From Nordella sp. HKS 07 (GTDB lineage Bacteria > Pseudomonadota > Alphaproteobacteria > Rhizobiales > Aestuariivirgaceae), in contig NZ_CP049258.1 of NCBI RefSeq assembly GCF_011046735.1, positions 4,916,001-4,980,000 of the forward strand: a stretch of 64,000 nucleotides of DNA, read 5' to 3'. The position numbers and the translations under genes are program-made. A model generated the notes under the pieces. It ran no database searches and had not been told where the DNA came from. It worked only from the letters and a program-made list of their open reading frames with translations. Within the stretch, counting starts at the first letter, position 1. The number at the start of each line of letters is the position of its first letter. Of the stretch, positions 60,504 through 64,000 are shown one piece after another.

Positions 60504-60986
60504 TCAGTTTCTAGTGTTCGAGGGCCATTGCTTACGACGAGCGCGGATCACCAACGGCAACGCAAACCACAAAGTCGCGAATAAGCAAAAAAGTCCGACA
60601 GCAATACTGATGCTGAGAAAACAGCGACCAATCAGGGCGACGCCCACGATATAGAGTTCCACCGAAATCGCGGTTGCCAGGGGGACCATAGCAAGAGCGA
60701 TGAGCCAAGAAGCAAAGGATACAAAAAACGCGGAAATCGTAGTTTGCTCGGCAAGGCGGTGATATGCGGCCGGTGTCATAATTATCGCAATGGACATGGC
60801 GATGAGGACTATGGCGCCGTAGTGCAGGTATTGCTCCAAAATCGGTAGTGAAGAAAAGTGTTGATTGAACACCGCGATAAGCTGGAATCCGAATAATGCC
60901 TGAATGCCGGGAAGCACCATTCGCGCCTCCTCAATTACATTCTGCCCAATTGCCTCTATGCTCGATTTCTTCTCCATGAAGGCCAT
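60504..60986 (-). CDS. DUF6328-type four-helix membrane protein
   Basis: A 160-residue membrane protein with four hydrophobic helices after the amphipathic start QNVIEEARMVLPGIQALFGF, the DUF6328 signature region. HYGAIVLIAMSIAIIMTPAA and TISAFFVSFASWLIALAMVP are the second and third. Function unknown. Candidate starts are the GTG at 60992 and ATGs at 60986 and 60977. Confidence 0.78.
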   Translation of the reverse strand: MAFMEKKSSIEAIGQNVIEEARMVLPGIQALFGFQLIAVFNQHFSSLPILEQYLHYGAIVLIAMSIAIIMTPAAYHRLAEQTTISAFFVSFASWLIALAMVPLATAISVELYIVGVALIGRCFLSISIAVGLFCLFATLWFALPLVIRARRKQWPSNTRN

Positions 60987-61051
60987 TGCCACTCGCGACC
61001 GTCCAGTAGAATGCCTCTGTCCTTCCTTTAAATGGCAAGCGTGGCGGACTT

Positions 61052-61243
61052 TTACGGAAGCCGGGATGTTCCCGCCGCACGGCGTCGATCAACCTTCTGC
61101 CGAAACGCGTCGCACTTTTCCTCACAAATGGCGGCATGGAGAAGATACAGCTCCGCGACAGGGCCGGTATTGTGTTGCGCGAACTTTTTCGCGCGCCGTA
61201 TCTGCTTTTCCAGTCGCTTAATTCTGGGATCCATTTTCCGCAT
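61052..61243 (-). CDS. Possible small helical protein
   Basis: A 63-residue frame: MRKMDPRIKRLEKQIRRAKK, then GPVAELYLLHAAICEEKCDA. AGGAG lies nine bases before the ATG. No family recognised. It is upstream of the DUF6328-type gene on the same strand. Confidence 0.4.
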   Translation of the reverse strand: MRKMDPRIKRLEKQIRRAKKFAQHNTGPVAELYLLHAAICEEKCDAFRQKVDRRRAAGTSRLP

Positions 61244-61913
61244 TCGGACCGCTCCTGAAGGAGGCCGGCGCCGGTCTCTTCTGCTCCCCTCAGCCTTCCG
61301 ATGAGGATAGCATCAGGGCATCGGGTGAAGCTCGTGCCGGTTCAATTTTGCGAAGAACTTGCTTCACCCTAAAAAGTTCCGACGCGAGATGGCGCACCGA
61401 AAAACCTGCTCATGCATTTTCAGCGTTTGGCCGATTCGGCAAGTGAGCCCGCTCGTGGGGAAGCGAGGGCGGCGGGGTTTTGCATTTAAGGTCGTCCGCC
61501 GGACCGGGAGGCCATCCGTGGCCCGACGGGCTAGAGGCCATGTCACACGCTATCATGGCCATCTTCGTAGTATCCCTGCGCCGACCGCAGGCAAAGAAAA
61601 CCCGCCAAGGCGGGTTGAGAGTTAGGATTGGGTAGTGCACCCCGACGGGGTTGTCGAGGAATCACGTAAACGCGGGCGCTGCGGAAAGGTTCCCATGTGT
61701 CGCACTGGCAGCCGCCGGCATCTGTTGTCGTGAGCCCGAAGCCTTTCCGCAAGGCGGGAATAATGGTGGTCAGCGGACTGTAGTTCTGGAAGGCGCGAGG
61801 GCTCCAAAGGCTCGGCAGGAAAGTAGTCTTCAGCCACGGGGTGCGAGTAAGCGGGAGCACCACACCGGGAGTAGGGTCGCGCGCAACCAGAAGCCTTAAA
61901 GGGAGCAACGCCC
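61244..61913. other. Stretch with a terminator and no recognised gene
   Basis: A minus-strand terminator lies at 61599-61616 (arms AACCCGCC and GGCGGGTT, then TTTTCTTTG on that strand). It suggests a minus-strand transcript in 61620-61910, but none of the frames there is recognisable. A second frame-free region lies at 61244-61598. Confidence 0.4.
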
Positions 61914-62192
61914 ATGAAGGACAAATCCGAGCTATCACGTCGCAAATTTTTGGGGCAATGCCTCACAGGCGCTACCATTGCGGGGTCCAGTGTCCCCGCG
62001 CAGGCTCTGAACCGGATGAGCAAGGCTGCTTCGGACTACCAGAGTCACCCAAATGGAAGCCAGCGTTGTGGCGGATGCAGGCATTTCCAGCCTCCAGATT
62101 CGTGCGAGGTCGTGCCAGGCAATATCAGTCCGAATGGCTGGTGCAAATGGTTCCGCGCGCCGCGTAAAAGCTCTGGCGGCATGGGGTATTAG
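61914..62192 (+). CDS. High-potential iron-sulfur protein (HiPIP), Tat-exported
   Basis: A 92-residue periplasmic electron carrier. SRRKFLGQCLTGATIAGSS is a twin-arginine signal, needed because the cluster folds in the cytoplasm. The mature part has four cysteines in RCGGCRHF, DSCEV and NGWCKWF, which bind one [4Fe-4S] cluster. GGGAG lies nine bases before the ATG. It is convergent with a truncated globin gene. Confidence 0.92.
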   Translation: MKDKSELSRRKFLGQCLTGATIAGSSVPAQALNRMSKAASDYQSHPNGSQRCGGCRHFQPPDSCEVVPGNISPNGWCKWFRAPRKSSGGMGY

Positions 62193-62230
62193 CGCCCAGG
62201 ATGTGAAGAGAGCTCTGGGAACGGGTCATG

Positions 62231-62764
62231 TCAGCCCGGTTTATAGCCGGCAGTAACCTCTCCCTTGTGAGCCGCGAAAGCTGCGAGGACCTCTTCCTTC
62301 TCCCGCTTGGGGACCTTGAAGTGATCCAGCGTTCGTCCAAGCTCCGCTGCGACCTCATCGAACTCCGCCGGCGAAATCCGTAGGTCCCGGTGCGCCTCTT
62401 CAAGACCCAGCGGTGTCTTGCCTGGCTTGGTGGCCGTGAATTTAAAGGGCCCTCCCGACACGTCGCAGACCCAGAGCGTTCGCATGAACTTTAGGCCCGG
62501 TAACCGCTCTAAGCTCTTTGTGTGCCATTTCCGCAGTTGCGGATTCTTCGACTTCTGGCCAACGATGGGATTCTTCACGAGAGCATCGCTGAAATAGTCC
62601 ACCACGGCCGCGATGGCAAAGACACCACCCAGTCGTTCGTAGAGACTTTTTTCGGATGTGGTCTCGGCGTACGCGTTAGCGAATATGGTGATGGGCGCTG
62701 TACTCAGCGCCAAGCCCGCTACAACGCTGCGCCTTGTAATAGTAGCGGAAATGAGGGGAGCCAT
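62231..62764 (-). CDS. Exported group 1 truncated globin
   Basis: A 177-residue protein with an N-terminal export signal (TRRSVVAGLALSTAPITIFA) and a globin domain from about residue 38: KSLYERLGGVFAIAAVVDYF, then LRKWHTKSLERLPGLK. EAHRDLRISPAEFDEVAAEL carries the proximal histidine (HRDLRI). A periplasmic truncated globin could bind oxygen, NO or peroxide. AAGGAGG lies before the ATG at 62764. It is convergent with the HiPIP gene. Confidence 0.88.
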   Translation of the reverse strand: MAPLISATITRRSVVAGLALSTAPITIFANAYAETTSEKSLYERLGGVFAIAAVVDYFSDALVKNPIVGQKSKNPQLRKWHTKSLERLPGLKFMRTLWVCDVSGGPFKFTATKPGKTPLGLEEAHRDLRISPAEFDEVAAELGRTLDHFKVPKREKEEVLAAFAAHKGEVTAGYKPG

Positions 62765-63031
62765 TGTGTTCCTCCTTCTCAAGGATTGGTACCTAACGAC
62801 ATTGGATGAGTTGCTAGCAAATTGGTTCCCAGCAGCCAGTGACATTGGCCGGTCGGGGACTCAGCAGAATGCTGCTATCCCGACGCCGGCAAAAGAAAAC
62901 CCGCCTTCGGCCGCAGGTTAGAGCGGGCTTATTCGCCGGAACTTGTAGATGATTTTCGCGTTGAGCTTCATAGTCCGCCGGGGCCCTTCTCGACCTTCTC
63001 CCAACTTGATGACTTCCTTCGGTGATTCCCA

Positions 63032-63469
63032 ATGAACAACGATGAAGCCGAAATTCGTTCTCTGCTGGCTGAGTTTACTGGCGCCCTTCGCAATAAGGAC
63101 GCCGATAGTGCCATCGCTCTGCTTGCCGAGGACGCAATTACGTTCGACCTGGCTCCGCCGCTTGAGCAGGGGCCAGACGCCACTCACAACCCCGCGCTAT
63201 TGGGGGAGTGGTTTCAAACATGGAAAGGACCAATTAACTCGGAGTCCCGCGACCTTAAGCTCGACGTCAGTGGTAACGTGGCCTACGCATACGGACTGCA
63301 GCATATGACAGGCACCAAGATCGATGGTCAGGAAGTGGACCTTTGGTTCCGAGCGACGGCCTGTTTTCGCCGCGAGGATGGTCAGTGGCGCATCACACAC
63401 ATGCACAATTCAGTGCCGTTTGCGATGGACGGCAGCGAAAGGGCATTACTCGATCTTCAGCCGGAATAA
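63032..63469 (+). CDS. SnoaL/SgcJ-like protein (NTF2 fold)
   Basis: A 145-residue NTF2-fold protein of the YybH/SgcJ type: EIRSLLAEFTGALRNKDADS, then YGLQHMTGTKIDGQEVDLWF and RRRDGQWRITHMHNSVP-like REDGQWRITHMHNSVP. The conserved HxH near the end may bind a small ligand. The reaction is unknown. The Shine-Dalgarno is weak. Confidence 0.88.
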   Translation: MNNDEAEIRSLLAEFTGALRNKDADSAIALLAEDAITFDLAPPLEQGPDATHNPALLGEWFQTWKGPINSESRDLKLDVSGNVAYAYGLQHMTGTKIDGQEVDLWFRATACFRREDGQWRITHMHNSVPFAMDGSERALLDLQPE

Positions 63470-63618
63470 ACTGCGGTGGCGTTCACGTGACGTGTCGTCG
63501 ACACGTACCGTCGAAATCATTCGCCGTTTGCGTCCACCTGACGGGTGGAGCAGCCGCCCTCGCTGATTAGCAAACAAGGTTTTTAGGCCCGGGACTGGCA
63601 CGCACAGCCGGAGAGAGC

Positions 63619-64000
63619 TCACGCCGTTTCGGTCCGTCCAACACGACGTGGTCGCATCTTCTGAGCATAGGCGCGAGTAAATTCAGCGCCGAACAATACG
63701 AGCTGAGCGGAATAATAGACCCAGATTAGAACCACAACGAACGAGGCCGCCGCGCCATACGTTGATTCAAGACCTTGTTTACCGATGTAGAGTCCAATGA
63801 GCAGCTTGCCGATCTCAAAGAGAGCAGCCGTGAGAAGGCCTCCCGGTACGACTACCCTCCATTCTATTTCGATATCAGGGAGCCATTTGAACATCATAGC
63901 GAAGAGGACGGTCGTCAACGTGAACGATATCGCGAAGCCCGCGACCTGCAGCGCCACCTCTGAGACGTATTCAGAGAGCAGGGGGCCAACAGCCGATAGA
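63619..64000 (-). CDS. YihY/BrkB-family membrane protein (N-terminus beyond window)
   Basis: The last 126 residues of a multispanning inner-membrane protein: VAGFAISFTLTTVLFAMMFK, then VVPGGLLTAALFEIGKLLIG, YGAAASFVVVLIWVYYSAQL and FGAEFTRAYA, the BrkB signature. The frame stays open to the right edge. The family was once called ribonuclease BN, which is not supported; its function is unknown. Confidence 0.9.
   Translation of the reverse strand, partial: LSAVGPLLSEYVSEVALQVAGFAISFTLTTVLFAMMFKWLPDIEIEWRVVVPGGLLTAALFEIGKLLIGLYIGKQGLESTYGAAASFVVVLIWVYYSAQLVLFGAEFTRAYAQKMRPRRVGRTETA

Overview
The window reads as an alphaproteobacterial genome, most likely Hyphomicrobiales (Rhizobiales). Coding DNA is GC-rich. 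The gene families are typical of that order (DUF1194, DUF1344, DUF3618, DUF892, AIM24, GFA, EamA, a rhizobial-type ornithine/lysine decarboxylase), and the intergenic palindromic repeats are of the kind scattered through rhizobial genomes. No rRNA gene and no complete tRNA gene is visible.

Positions 1-25,800 look like ordinary chromosome. They hold polyamine and amino acid genes (a decarboxylase cut by the left edge, an agmatinase-type ureohydrolase, two ABC permeases with a binding protein and an Lrp/AsnC regulator), two glutathione S-transferases beside a MarR regulator with three matching operators, mtnA, an EamA transporter, a LysR gene divergent from an internally duplicated DUF6506 protein, a periplasmic binding protein fused by translational overlap to a membrane adenylate cyclase, a large secreted metzincin-like protease, and an operon with a DUF4239 membrane protein and a TAXI-type binding protein.

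Positions 25,850-32,400 hold the most interesting system: a type IV-A-like CRISPR-Cas locus with no cas1 or cas2. The order is csf3 (Cas5-like), a csf1-position gene broken by a one-base frameshift, a Cas6e-like nuclease, csf2 (Cas7) with a coiled-coil insert, a 14-repeat array, and a DinG-family helicase (csf4) carrying a C-terminal HNH nuclease domain. Ordinary type IV-A effectors have no nuclease, so the DinG-HNH fusion predicts crRNA-guided DNA cleavage. The locus lies between a decayed epoxide hydrolase on the left and an integrase remnant on the right.

Positions 34,071-38,000 begin a second mobile segment. A 3' fragment of tRNA-Gln(CUG) marks an attachment site. Beside it are a tyrosine integrase, an excisionase-like protein, and a helix-turn-helix replication-type gene with four 14-bp near-palindromic iterons inside its own reading frame.

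Positions 38,400-64,000 form an accessory stress island: phospholipase C-like phosphoesterase, holin-X/DUF3618-type membrane proteins, a defective IS5-family element, two DUF892 ferritin-like proteins, a general stress protein 17M homologue, iron permease, glycosyltransferase, a HAD phosphatase-HerA ATPase fusion, a stress SDR, small basic or low-complexity proteins, pyrophosphatase, a Tat-exported high-potential iron-sulfur protein, an exported truncated globin and a YihY/BrkB protein cut by the right edge. Three otherwise intact genes each need one added base to restore frame, so either true decay or assembly under-calling in short runs must be considered.
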